Source of the DNA: Pseudomonadota bacterium
GTDB lineage: Bacteria; Pseudomonadota; Gammaproteobacteria; Burkholderiales; Rhodocyclaceae
Assembly (NCBI GenBank): GCA_018261905.1
Contig: JAGTRU010000010.1
Coordinates: forward strand, 124,001 to 188,000
Length of the DNA: 64,000 bases
Direction of reading: 5' to 3'
Position numbers and translations under genes: made by a program. Shown here piece by piece: positions 54,547-63,303 of the stretch. Every line of letters begins with the position of its first letter. The first letter of the stretch is position 1. The notes under the pieces are model-generated. The model made no database searches, had not been told where the DNA came from, and was given only the letters and a program-made list of their open reading frames with translations.

Positions 54547-55669
54547 GCCACTGGAGTGTCTGTATCTGCTGGTTGCCGGCGATTGCAACCTGCGCTGTTC
54601 CTACTGCTACGCCGATGGCGGCGCCTATGGCCGCAGCTCTGCGGCGATGAGCCAAGCCACCATGGAGGCGGCCCTTACCCGCCTGATGCCGAGGAATGGC
54701 GAACTGATGCTCTCCTTCTTCGGCGGCGAGCCCATGCTCAACTGCACCCTGATCCGCCAAGCCATTGCCTTCGCCCGCGACCGGGGCGAACGGCTGGGCA
54801 CGACCGTGCGTTTCGCCATGACTACCAACGGTACAGTGCTCGACGACGACGGACTGGATCTGCTGCGACAGCACTTCTCCCATGTCGCCGTCAGCCTCGA
54901 CGGCCCCCGGGAAAACACCAACCACGGGCGCCGTTTCCTACAGGGAGAAGGGGATGTCTACGGATGCATCCGCCGCAACCTGGAACGCCTGCGTGGTGCC
55001 GGGATTCCCTATTCCCTGCGCGGCACCGTCGCTGAAGAGCGAGCCGGCGAGGTGGCATCGTCGGTGCGTCATCTGGCTGAGCTTGGCGCTACCTGCTGGC
55101 GTATCGAGCCGGCGGCTGGCCGGCGCTGGCAAAAGGAGGCCTGGCGGCGCTTCGGCGACGGCATGGCGGAACTGGGCAGGGATTCCCGGGAGGCGTTGCT
55201 GCAGGGCAATCCCATGCCGGTGCCCGGCGATATCTACCGGGCGGCAGCCCACCGCCTGCACGGGCGCCGCCAGCATTTCCCTTGTCCGGCCGGGCAGCGC
55301 ATGTTGGCCGTCAGTACCAATGGCGACGTCTTTCCCTGCCACCAGTTTGTTGCCCATGCCGAAGCGCGACTGGGCAATGTCCACGACCCACAGCCAGCGG
55401 ATTTCACTGACACTGCCTTGGCCCGCGCCCTGGCGGAAAATGCCGTCGAGAATCGGCCGCGCTGTCGCACCTGTACCATTCGTCACCTGTGCGGCGGACA
55501 GTGCCCGGTGCATTGCCTGAGCCAGAGCGGCGATCTGGCCCAACCCTCCGCCGACTACTGCGCTCTGCAGCACCGATTGCTGACGCCCACGCTGCGCTTT
55601 GTGGACGAACTGCTGTCCAGCCGGGAAGGGGAGACGCGGCTGCGGCATCTGCTGGGCGACGGGACATGA
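54539..55669 (+). CDS. Radical SAM/SPASM peptide maturase 3, lacking the N-terminal domain
   Basis: 376 residues from ATG 54539, which overlaps the maturase 2 stop; a longer frame from 54383 would run back through that gene and is rejected. The radical SAM motif appears almost at once (C16-x3-C20-x2-C23, DCNLRCSYCYADGG), so there is no room for an RRE-like domain. FFGGEPMLN and TNGT follow, and the SPASM part has PCPAGQ, VFPCH, CRTCTIRHLCGGQC and a final Cys (DYC). It may depend on maturase 1 or 2 for precursor recognition. Its stop overlaps the ABC ATPase start (ATGA). Confidence 0.92.
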   Translation: MSEPLECLYLLVAGDCNLRCSYCYADGGAYGRSSAAMSQATMEAALTRLMPRNGELMLSFFGGEPMLNCTLIRQAIAFARDRGERLGTTVRFAMTTNGTVLDDDGLDLLRQHFSHVAVSLDGPRENTNHGRRFLQGEGDVYGCIRRNLERLRGAGIPYSLRGTVAEERAGEVASSVRHLAELGATCWRIEPAAGRRWQKEAWRRFGDGMAELGRDSREALLQGNPMPVPGDIYRAAAHRLHGRRQHFPCPAGQRMLAVSTNGDVFPCHQFVAHAEARLGNVHDPQPADFTDTALARALAENAVENRPRCRTCTIRHLCGGQCPVHCLSQSGDLAQPSADYCALQHRLLTPTLRFVDELLSSREGETRLRHLLGDGT

Positions 55670-56409
55670 CGGCCATCAAGATTGAGGCCCTGACCCTGGG
55701 ATACCCCAACGGCCGCATTGCTGTCAGGGAGCTCTCACTTTCCATCTCCCGCGGGGAGATCTTCGGTCTGCTGGGTCTTAACGGTGCCGGGAAGAGCAGC
55801 CTGATCAAGGCCATCTCCACCCTGCTGCGGCCCCACCTCGGCAGCATCCAGGTGCTGGGCATGGATACCCGGCAGCAGGCGGCAAGGATCAAACGCCGCA
55901 TCGGCGTCGTGCCCCAGGAGAACAACCTGGATACCCGACTCGATATCCGCCAGAACCTGCTCTTCCATTGCCGCTATGCCGGTATGCCGGAGCGTCTTGC
56001 CGCCGCCCGGGTCGAACATTGGTTGCAGCGCCTGAATCTGCAGGGCCATACGGAGGAATCGATATTCCGGCTCTCGGGCGGCACCAAGCGCAAGATCATG
56101 CTGGCCAAGGCCTTCCTCACCGACCCCGAGCTTCTGATCCTCGACGAGCCCAGCGCCGGCCTGGACCCCGGGGTCCGCGACGTGCTCTGGGAACAGATTC
56201 GCCAGTTCCGCCAATGTGGCGGCACGGTTTTCCTCTCTACCCACTATCTGGAGGAAGCGGAAGAACTCTGCGACCGCATCGGGGTATTGCACCAGGGCAG
56301 CCTGGCCGGCATGACCCGTCCGGCAGACGGCCTTCGCCTGGAGAGCGGCCTGGACGTGGCCGAGTTCTTTCGCCAAGCCGTGGAGCCTGCCCCATGCGTT
56401 TCGCCCTGA
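55666..56409 (+). CDS. ABC transporter ATP-binding protein
   Basis: 247 residues from ATG 55666. Walker A GLNGAGKSS, Q-loop VVPQENN, signature LSGGTKRKIMLAK, Walker B LLILDEPSAGLDP and switch His STHYLEEAEEL are all present, in the CcmA/DrrA-type exporter pattern. With the permease encoded next (16-base overlap) it forms an ABC-2-type exporter, most likely for the mature peptide or for self-protection. No peptidase domain is fused, so leader removal would need another enzyme. Confidence 0.93.
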   Translation: MTAIKIEALTLGYPNGRIAVRELSLSISRGEIFGLLGLNGAGKSSLIKAISTLLRPHLGSIQVLGMDTRQQAARIKRRIGVVPQENNLDTRLDIRQNLLFHCRYAGMPERLAAARVEHWLQRLNLQGHTEESIFRLSGGTKRKIMLAKAFLTDPELLILDEPSAGLDPGVRDVLWEQIRQFRQCGGTVFLSTHYLEEAEELCDRIGVLHQGSLAGMTRPADGLRLESGLDVAEFFRQAVEPAPCVSP

Positions 56410-57152
56410 CTTTGCTCTATCGCAACCTGATCATCGCCCGAGCCGATGCCCGCTACACTTTCATCCGCACGGTTCTCCAGCCGGCCATTTATCTGCTCGT
56501 CTTTGGTCTGGTCGTTGGCAGGCTGATGCCCAATGGAGCCGGTGGCTACGGCGCCATCGTTGCCCCTGGCATCATTGCCATCTCGGTCGTCTCCGCCCCC
56601 CTGATCGCCATCAGCAGCTATCTCCTTACCGGCTATTACTTCCGCACGATGGAAGAGTGGCTGCTGGCGCCGGTCAGCCTGCGCACGGTGTTCCTTTCCA
56701 TGGTCTTCGCCGGCCTCTGTAGCAGCCTGGTCAATGCACTCCTGGTGGGTGGGCTGGCCTGGGCCATCCTCGGCTTGGTACCGCAGTCGCCGGGACTACT
56801 GCTAGCCGTGGTGAGCGGCGGCGGGCTGCTCTTTTCCCTGCTGGTGATGTTGGTGCTGCTGATCCCGGAGCGCCCCGAAAAAGGCCAGGAACTGTTCGCC
56901 CTGCTGATGATGGTGATGACCTTCCTCGGCTGCACCTTCTATTCCCTGGAAATGCTGGACGAGCCCTTGCGTTCGTTGGCGCTGTTGCTGCCCACCACCT
57001 ATGTCAGCGAAGGGCTGCGGGCGGCCTACCTGCCGGCCGGCCCCCATTTGGCCGTCCGCCCCTTGCTCCTCGGCCTTGGTCTCGTCACCCTGGCGCTATA
57101 CCCGGCTGCCGCGTGGGCGTTCCGGCGGCGCCTCGGCCACTTTACATGGTAA
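56394..57152 (+). CDS. ABC-2-type permease
   Basis: 252 residues from ATG 56394. Six membrane helices are visible, with the ABC-2 signature around LVFAGLCSSLVNALLVGGLAWAILG and LLPTTYVSEGLRAAYLPAG. It is the membrane half of the exporter with the preceding ATPase. Its stop overlaps the start of the second TonB receptor by seven bases, tying export and outer-membrane uptake genes into one transcript. Confidence 0.92.
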   Translation: MRFALTLLYRNLIIARADARYTFIRTVLQPAIYLLVFGLVVGRLMPNGAGGYGAIVAPGIIAISVVSAPLIAISSYLLTGYYFRTMEEWLLAPVSLRTVFLSMVFAGLCSSLVNALLVGGLAWAILGLVPQSPGLLLAVVSGGGLLFSLLVMLVLLIPERPEKGQELFALLMMVMTFLGCTFYSLEMLDEPLRSLALLLPTTYVSEGLRAAYLPAGPHLAVRPLLLGLGLVTLALYPAAAWAFRRRLGHFTW

Positions 57153-59044
57153 GAAAGTTTTTTTTGCTCTGCTTGTTTGTTCCGCCGCCGCTTGCCTACG
57201 GCGGCGATGTGGATGTAGGTACCCGCATCACCGCCGCTGACATCGCCGCGGAACGTCCTGCCGGTTTGACCGAGTTGTTGCGGCAAAAAGTCGGCCTGGA
57301 TGTAAACAACGGCAGTATTACTATGCGGGGAGTTCGAGGCATTGCCATTTGGGTGGATGGATTTTCCTCTTCGGCAACTGAACTGGAATTAATCCGTCCT
57401 GAGCAGGTGGAATTGATCGAGATATTCCGCGGCGCAGCTTCTTCACGCTTTGGCGCCGAGGCCATGGGGGGGGCGATTGCGGTGACGACGCGGCGGGCCG
57501 GCGGTCGGCAGAATGCTGCGGTCAACCTGACGCAGGGGCTGGATTCCCGTGGCGGCAGCTATAACCGGGTGGGCGGCAGCGGCGAGCGCGCCGAGCTGGC
57601 CTGGGCCTTACTGGCGGAAAGCCGTGAGGACAAGGGCTTCCGTGCCGTGCCGCACTCGCCTTTTCCCTACCAGATTACGGTGGCCGACGAGCATGGCCGC
57701 GGTACTTCCGTGGACGGCAAGCTGGCCTGGAACGGCAGCGACGTTGCCAGTTCGCTGAACCTCAAGCACTCGGACAACCATTCGTTTTTCGGACGGCCGA
57801 ACTGGGCTTTCGACTGGCAAACCGATACCGCCCGCAGCCAGTTCTCCTGGAAGGTGAACGAACGCTGGTCGCTGGAGGCCGCCTTGGGCGAAGATCGTTA
57901 CGCCACGGCCGGGGTGCGGGATCGCGGTACTGGAATCGACACTGCCGGCCTGGCGGCAGATCAATGGCTGACCCAGAATTCTCGCCAGCTTGAGGCCTCG
58001 GCGACGCTGTCTTGGCAGGACGGCGGCTGGCAGGGACGGCTGGGCGGCAGCTCGATCGAACTGTCGGAACAATTCAGCGCCAGCGATTACGCCAGCCGCG
58101 CCCTGCGCGCGCAGGCTGATTCGTTGATCCGCAAGGAGGCGTTGTTCGCTGCCGGTGAACTGCCGCTCGGCGCCGGTCGTCTGGAACTGGGCCTGCGCCG
58201 CGACTGGCAACGCTATGTGTCGTCGCGCGTGTTCGACGCCGGCCCGCCCGGCCAGGAAACGCGGGGCGGCGGCGTGGTCAAGGCCGCCACCAGCCCGAAA
58301 ATTGCGCTGTCCTGGCCGCTGGGCGAGACCCTTCGCTTGCGCGGCAGCCTGGGCAGTGGTTTCTCGCCGCCGCAGGCGACGCAGCTTTACAACGGCTATG
58401 TCAGCGCCGGTTCGGTGACGCTGGCCAATCCCTCCCTGAAACCGGAGCGTTCGACCACCGCCGACCTCGCCCTGCTGGGCAGCATGGCGGGCGGTAACGG
58501 CGGCATCACCCTGTTCGCAACGCGCTGGCAGGACAAGATTGCCGTGCGCATCCTCGATTACGGCTCGCCGGTGGTGCAGCAAACGCAAAACGTCGGTGAA
58601 GTGCTGGCGCACGGGCTGGAAACGCACTGGTCGCAGCCCTTGTTCGAGCGCTGGCAGCTCAATGCCAATTACACCTACACCCGGACCCGTATCGTCCGCG
58701 ACCAATCGGCGCCGCAACTGGTCGGCAACGCCTTGCCGGACATGCCCCGGCACAAGGCAAATTTGGCGCTGAATTACGCGTCGACCGCTGGGTTTTCCGC
58801 CCGCGCCAAATGGCGCCTGGTCGGCAGCGCCTATACCGACGAAGCCAATACCGTGGTCGATAGCCAGGGCTATCGCTGGAAAAAGTCGGCCTACGACGTG
58901 CTCGATCTGGCGGCAAGCTGGCGGGCAAAAAGCTGGGAAGCAACGCTGGCGCTGGACAATGTCTTCGACCGTGACTACGTCAGCGGGTTTTTCTGGCATG
59001 GCGAACCGCGCACCCTGCGCGGCGAATTCATTTTGCGTTTTTGA
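57146..59044 (+). CDS. TonB-dependent outer-membrane receptor, short form
   Basis: 632 residues from ATG 57146. A signal peptide (FFLLCLFVPPPLAYG) leads straight to a plug domain (ITMRGVRGIAIWVDGFSSS, EIFRGAASSRFGAEAMGGAIAVTTRRAGG) and a beta-barrel ending in GEFILRF with terminal Phe. No STN domain is present, in contrast to the receptor at 49210, so it is a transporter without the FecR-type signalling part. It overlaps the permease gene and nearly abuts the propeller-cytochrome gene. Confidence 0.93.
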   Translation: MVRKFFLLCLFVPPPLAYGGDVDVGTRITAADIAAERPAGLTELLRQKVGLDVNNGSITMRGVRGIAIWVDGFSSSATELELIRPEQVELIEIFRGAASSRFGAEAMGGAIAVTTRRAGGRQNAAVNLTQGLDSRGGSYNRVGGSGERAELAWALLAESREDKGFRAVPHSPFPYQITVADEHGRGTSVDGKLAWNGSDVASSLNLKHSDNHSFFGRPNWAFDWQTDTARSQFSWKVNERWSLEAALGEDRYATAGVRDRGTGIDTAGLAADQWLTQNSRQLEASATLSWQDGGWQGRLGGSSIELSEQFSASDYASRALRAQADSLIRKEALFAAGELPLGAGRLELGLRRDWQRYVSSRVFDAGPPGQETRGGGVVKAATSPKIALSWPLGETLRLRGSLGSGFSPPQATQLYNGYVSAGSVTLANPSLKPERSTTADLALLGSMAGGNGGITLFATRWQDKIAVRILDYGSPVVQQTQNVGEVLAHGLETHWSQPLFERWQLNANYTYTRTRIVRDQSAPQLVGNALPDMPRHKANLALNYASTAGFSARAKWRLVGSAYTDEANTVVDSQGYRWKKSAYDVLDLAASWRAKSWEATLALDNVFDRDYVSGFFWHGEPRTLRGEFILRF

Positions 59045-59061
59045 CTGGCAAGGAGTGCTGC

Positions 59062-60402
59062 GTGCGCAAACGACCGATTTTCTCCGTTCTCTTTAGCCTG
59101 GCCGTGCTGCTGGCGACGCCGGCCCAGGCTTGCCGGCCTTTCGGCTCGTACGGTTTTGCCGAAGATGCCGAGGGGGGCATATGGTTTACCGAAGGGGACA
59201 ACAATGCCGTGTCCCGCCTGTCCATAGACGGTACGGTCATTTCCCATCCTCTCCCAACGCCAGCGGCGGAACCGTCGTCAGTGGCCGTAGACCGGGCTGG
59301 CAATGTCTGGTTTGCCGAGATGGACGGTCGCCGTATCGGCCGTCTGGTACCGGATGGTCATCTCGACGAGTACCCGGTGCCCTTCGGGCAACCCTTCCAG
59401 GTGGCCGTGGATGGCCATGGGGAGGTTTGGTTCACGGTGCTGGCGGAGCACCAACATGGCGAAGCTGGTCACCAGCACGAGCCTTCGCCCTCTGGTATCG
59501 GCCATCTCGACAGGGCAGGTCAACTACGCTTTTATCCGGTACCAGGCGGTTGGCCCAGTGCCATTGCCTTCGATAGCCGGGACCAGGCCTGGGTCACCCT
59601 GCAACTGCCGGACCAAGGGGGGCGCGGCTCCCAAGGCAGATTGCTGCGCTTGTCCAGGGACGGCCAGTGGCAGGAAGAAAAGGCCTGGTCCAGCCCTAGC
59701 TGTCCGCGCAATCTTCTTGCCGACCAACAGGGCGGCTTGTATTTTTCTGATGGTTGTCGCCACAGTGTCAGCCACCGAAATGGCAGCGGCAGCCTGCGGG
59801 AGTGGCCTCTTCCAGGCGATACGCGTATTCAGGGGCTATCCCTGGCACCGGATGGGCGTTTGTGGTTTACGGATAGGGCTACCCTGGGTTACATGGATCG
59901 ACACGGTCACGCGGTTTTCCTGCGGCGCCCCGCCATCGGTGATGCCACGATGGCGGTACTGGCGCTGCGCAACGGCGACCTGGTGTTCTCCGAGTTCTAC
60001 AACTACAACATCAACCGCCGAACGAAGACCGGAGAGTACGTCGAACATCTGGTCAATATCGAGGAACGCCGGGGCAGCCGCGAAGTGCGCGACGGCGAAG
60101 TCTGCTACGTGCAATTCGCCGCGCGCATCGCCGGCAAGGCGGAGATGGACAATAAAAGGGCCGAGGAAGTGCGCAGCGGCCAGTTCAAACCCGACGGTGC
60201 CGGCACGGAAAAGCTGGTTGAACAAAAATGCCTGGCCTGCCACGACGCCCGCCGCCTCCTGCTGTCGCGGCGCAGCGACTGGACGCCGAGCCTGACGCGC
60301 ATGCACTCCTACCGCCAGCTACGCGGCGTGGCGCCGCTGACACCGGAGGAGACGGCGCGACTGGTGCGTTATTTCAACGCGTATTACGGACTCGGGCATT
60401 AG
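59062..60402 (+). CDS. Secreted Vgb-like beta-propeller with C-terminal c-type haem motif
   Basis: 446 residues from GTG 59062, which has AAGGAG seven bases upstream. The signal peptide (IFSVLFSLAVLLATPAQA) is followed by repeated blades of the virginiamycin B lyase type (GGIWFTEGDNNAVSRLSIDG, GNVWFAEMDGRRIGRLVPDG, GRLWFTD). A His-rich loop EHQHGEAGHQH interrupts the propeller. Near the C-terminus CLACH is a covalent haem-binding motif, with Met residues downstream as possible axial ligands. The protein may oxidise, crosslink or bind the peptide or its metal in the periplasm. It is the last gene of the run. Confidence 0.82.
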   Translation: MRKRPIFSVLFSLAVLLATPAQACRPFGSYGFAEDAEGGIWFTEGDNNAVSRLSIDGTVISHPLPTPAAEPSSVAVDRAGNVWFAEMDGRRIGRLVPDGHLDEYPVPFGQPFQVAVDGHGEVWFTVLAEHQHGEAGHQHEPSPSGIGHLDRAGQLRFYPVPGGWPSAIAFDSRDQAWVTLQLPDQGGRGSQGRLLRLSRDGQWQEEKAWSSPSCPRNLLADQQGGLYFSDGCRHSVSHRNGSGSLREWPLPGDTRIQGLSLAPDGRLWFTDRATLGYMDRHGHAVFLRRPAIGDATMAVLALRNGDLVFSEFYNYNINRRTKTGEYVEHLVNIEERRGSREVRDGEVCYVQFAARIAGKAEMDNKRAEEVRSGQFKPDGAGTEKLVEQKCLACHDARRLLLSRRSDWTPSLTRMHSYRQLRGVAPLTPEETARLVRYFNAYYGLGH

Positions 60403-60588
60403 GCGGCACTGCGTCGGAATGCCGGCGGGGAGGTTGGTTGCAGCAAGCGCGCCGCAGCCGTGGATGGGAGCGATGCGCTTCCGCAGCTGTAGCGGAAAAC
60501 AAGTCGATGCATGGGCAACAATGCTCTGGACGGACCCGGCCGGACTTGCTATTACTATTCCTTCGGGATGACCTGGTCAGGCTGAATC

Positions 60589-63261
60589 ATGGAACACACC
60601 GGCATGCAGATCGCCCGCCTCGCACCGGCCGAGGCGCTGGCGGCACTGGACAGCAGTGCGGCGGGGCTGAGTGGCACGGAAGCGCTGCGCCGCCTCGGTG
60701 AGTTCGGCGCCAACCGGGTGGCCGCCGCGGCGCGCCAGCCGGTCTGGCTCAGTCTGCTCGGCGAGTTCATCCATTTCTTTGCGCTGATCCTCTGGCTGGC
60801 TGCCGGGCTGGCCTTCACCGCCGCCTGGATGCAGCCGGGCGAGGGCATGTTCGAACTCGGCCTGGCCATCGTCGGCGTGATCCTGATCAATGGCGGCTTT
60901 TCCTTCTGGCAGAGCTATCGCGCCGAGCAGGCGCTGGCTGCGCTGGAAAAGCTGCTGCCGCAGCAGGTCAAGGTGCGGCGCGACGGGCGCGAGCAGGACA
61001 TTGCCGCCGACCAGCTGGTGCCTGGCGACATTCTGCTGCTCGCCGAAGGCGCCAAGGTGCCGGCCGATTGCCGGCTGATCGAAAGCTGGAGCCTGCGCGT
61101 CAACCTGGCGACGCTGACCGGCGAAACCTATCCCAAGGCGCGCAGCGAAGCGGCCGAGCCGGCCGGTGCCGTCGATCCGCTGGCCGCGCACTGCCTGCTG
61201 CTGGCCGGCACGCTGGTCGTTTCCGGCGAGGGCAGCGCCGTGGTGTACGCCACCGGCATGCGTACCGAGTTCGGCCATATCGCGCACCTGACACAAAGCA
61301 CGGGCGATACCGAGTCGCCGCTACAGGCCGAGATCCGCCGTGTCTCGCGCCTGCTGGCGCTGCTCGCGCTCGGCCTGGGTGTCGTCTTCTTTGCGCTCGG
61401 CGAGGTGATCGGGCTCAATTTCTGGGTCAATCTGATGTTCGCGATCGGCATTATCGTCGCTAACGTGCCGGAAGGCCTGCTGCCGACGGTAACCCTGTCG
61501 CTCGCGCTGGCGACGCAGCGCATGGCGAAGCGCAACGCGCTGGTCCGCCATCTGCCGGCGGTCGAGACCATGGGCTGCGCGACGGTGATCCTGACCGACA
61601 AGACGGGCACCCTGACGCAGAACCGCATGGCGGTGCGCGAATGGTTTGCCGGCGGCCGTCACCATCTCGCCGCCGAACACTGGCCGGCAGCGCGCGAGCC
61701 GCATCTGCGCGCCGTCGCCCGTTTCTGCCACAGCCTCAAGTTTACCGACGGCCAGCCGAGCGGTGACCCGATGGAAGTCGCGCTCTGGCAGTTCGCCGGC
61801 GAGTTGCCGATGGACTGGAAATTTGCCGGTGAGATCGCCTTCGACGCCGAGCGGCGCCGGATGTCGGTCTATAGCCGTGCCGCCGACGGCAGCGGCGTGC
61901 TGCTCTGCAAGGGCGCGCCGGAGAACGTGCTGCCGCTATGCACGACCTGGCTGGCCGGCAATACCTCGCGCCCCTTCGATGCCGAAGCGCGCGAAGCCTA
62001 CCGCGTTGCACACGAAGACCTGGCCAGCCGCGGCCTGCGCGTGCTCGCCTGCGCCTGGAAGCCGCTGGCGGTCGACGCCGCTGCCGACGAAGAAAACCTT
62101 GCCCTGTGCGGCCTGATCGCGCTTGAAGACCCGCTGCGACCCGACGTGCGTGAAGCGGTCGGGCGCTGCCACACGGCCGGACTGCGCGTCATCATGGTCA
62201 CCGGCGACCACCCGACGACCGGCCTGGCGCTCGGCCGCGAGGCCGACCTGATCCGCGGCCTGACGCCGCGCGTGCTGATCGGCGACGAGGTGCGCCGGAT
62301 GAGTGCTGCGGAACTGCAGATCGCGCTTGATGCGCCAGAAGTCCTCTTCGCCCGCGTCAGCGCCGAGCAGAAAATGCTGATCGTCCAGGCCCTGCAGGCC
62401 AAGGGTGAGGTCGTCGCGGTCACCGGCGATGGCGTGAACGATGCGCCGGCGCTGCGCCTGGCCGACATCGGCATCGCCATGGGGCTGTCCGGCACCGACG
62501 TGGCGCGCGAGGCGGCCGACATCGTGCTGCTCGACGATCACTTCGGCACCATCGTCAATGCCATCGAGGAGGGGCGGGCGGTCTATGAAAACATCCGCAA
62601 GTTCATCACCTACATCCTGACCTCGAACATCCCGGAGCTGATTCCCTACCTCGCCTTCGTGCTTTTTCGCATCCCGCTGCCGTTGACCGTGATCCAGATC
62701 CTCGCCGTCGATCTCGGCACCGATATGCTGCCGGCCATCGCGCTCGGCGCCGAAAAGCCGTCGCCCGACATCATGCAGCGCCCACCGCGGCCGCGCGGCG
62801 AACGCCTGCTCTCGGGCGGCCTGCTTGCCCGCGCCTACCTCTTCCTCGGCCCGCTCGAAGCGCTCGGCGCGCTCGCCACCTTCTTCTTCGTGCTGCACGG
62901 CTTCGGCTGGCAGTACGGCGAAACGCTGGCAATCGGCGACCCGCGCTACCTGCAGGCGACCGCCGCCTGCCTGATGGCGATCGTATTGGCGCAGATGGTC
63001 AATGTCTTCGTCTGCCGCCACCCGCGTCTGCCGGCCTGGCATTTCCCGCTCTTCGAGAACCGCTGGCTGTTGGCCGGCCTGGCCAGTGAAGTGGCGCTGA
63101 TGGCGGCGATTCTCTACACGCCCTGGGGCAACAGCCTGTTCGGCACGGCGCCACTGCCGCTGGCGGTGTTTCTCTACGCCTTGCCGTTTGCGCTGTTCCT
63201 CGGGCTGGCCGAAGAATTCCGCAAGTGGCTGCTCAGACGCGGCTCGACAAAGGTCGAATAA
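60589..63261 (+). CDS. P-type cation-transporting ATPase (P2 class)
   Basis: 890 residues. It has an N-terminal cation-ATPase domain, TLTGET (actuator), IIVANVPEGLLPTVTL (the PEGL ion-site motif of Ca2+- and Na+/K+-type pumps, not the CPx motif of heavy-metal pumps), the phosphorylation motif DKTGTLTQN, KGAPENVLP nucleotide-binding region, VTGDGVNDAPAL hinge and C-terminal helices. The transported ion is probably Ca2+, Na+ or K+, not copper. It starts 186 bases after the RiPP-type locus and is probably a separate unit; the spacer shows nothing else. Confidence 0.93.
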   Translation: MEHTGMQIARLAPAEALAALDSSAAGLSGTEALRRLGEFGANRVAAAARQPVWLSLLGEFIHFFALILWLAAGLAFTAAWMQPGEGMFELGLAIVGVILINGGFSFWQSYRAEQALAALEKLLPQQVKVRRDGREQDIAADQLVPGDILLLAEGAKVPADCRLIESWSLRVNLATLTGETYPKARSEAAEPAGAVDPLAAHCLLLAGTLVVSGEGSAVVYATGMRTEFGHIAHLTQSTGDTESPLQAEIRRVSRLLALLALGLGVVFFALGEVIGLNFWVNLMFAIGIIVANVPEGLLPTVTLSLALATQRMAKRNALVRHLPAVETMGCATVILTDKTGTLTQNRMAVREWFAGGRHHLAAEHWPAAREPHLRAVARFCHSLKFTDGQPSGDPMEVALWQFAGELPMDWKFAGEIAFDAERRRMSVYSRAADGSGVLLCKGAPENVLPLCTTWLAGNTSRPFDAEAREAYRVAHEDLASRGLRVLACAWKPLAVDAAADEENLALCGLIALEDPLRPDVREAVGRCHTAGLRVIMVTGDHPTTGLALGREADLIRGLTPRVLIGDEVRRMSAAELQIALDAPEVLFARVSAEQKMLIVQALQAKGEVVAVTGDGVNDAPALRLADIGIAMGLSGTDVAREAADIVLLDDHFGTIVNAIEEGRAVYENIRKFITYILTSNIPELIPYLAFVLFRIPLPLTVIQILAVDLGTDMLPAIALGAEKPSPDIMQRPPRPRGERLLSGGLLARAYLFLGPLEALGALATFFFVLHGFGWQYGETLAIGDPRYLQATAACLMAIVLAQMVNVFVCRHPRLPAWHFPLFENRWLLAGLASEVALMAAILYTPWGNSLFGTAPLPLAVFLYALPFALFLGLAEEFRKWLLRRGSTKVE

Positions 63262-63303
63262 GTGGGCTATCCGAGGAGTTCCGCGGTATTCGGGAAAGCC
63301 TGG

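Noticed and set aside
47557..60402. A true methanobactin operon
   Set aside because: No MbnB/MbnC homologues, no MATE exporter and no MbnH/MbnP; the maturases are radical SAM enzymes. Only the layout is similar.
60589..63261. Copper-exporting ATPase belonging to the RiPP locus
   Set aside because: The ion-site motif is PEGL, not CPC/CPH, no N-terminal CxxC metal domain is present, and a 186-bp gap separates it from the locus.
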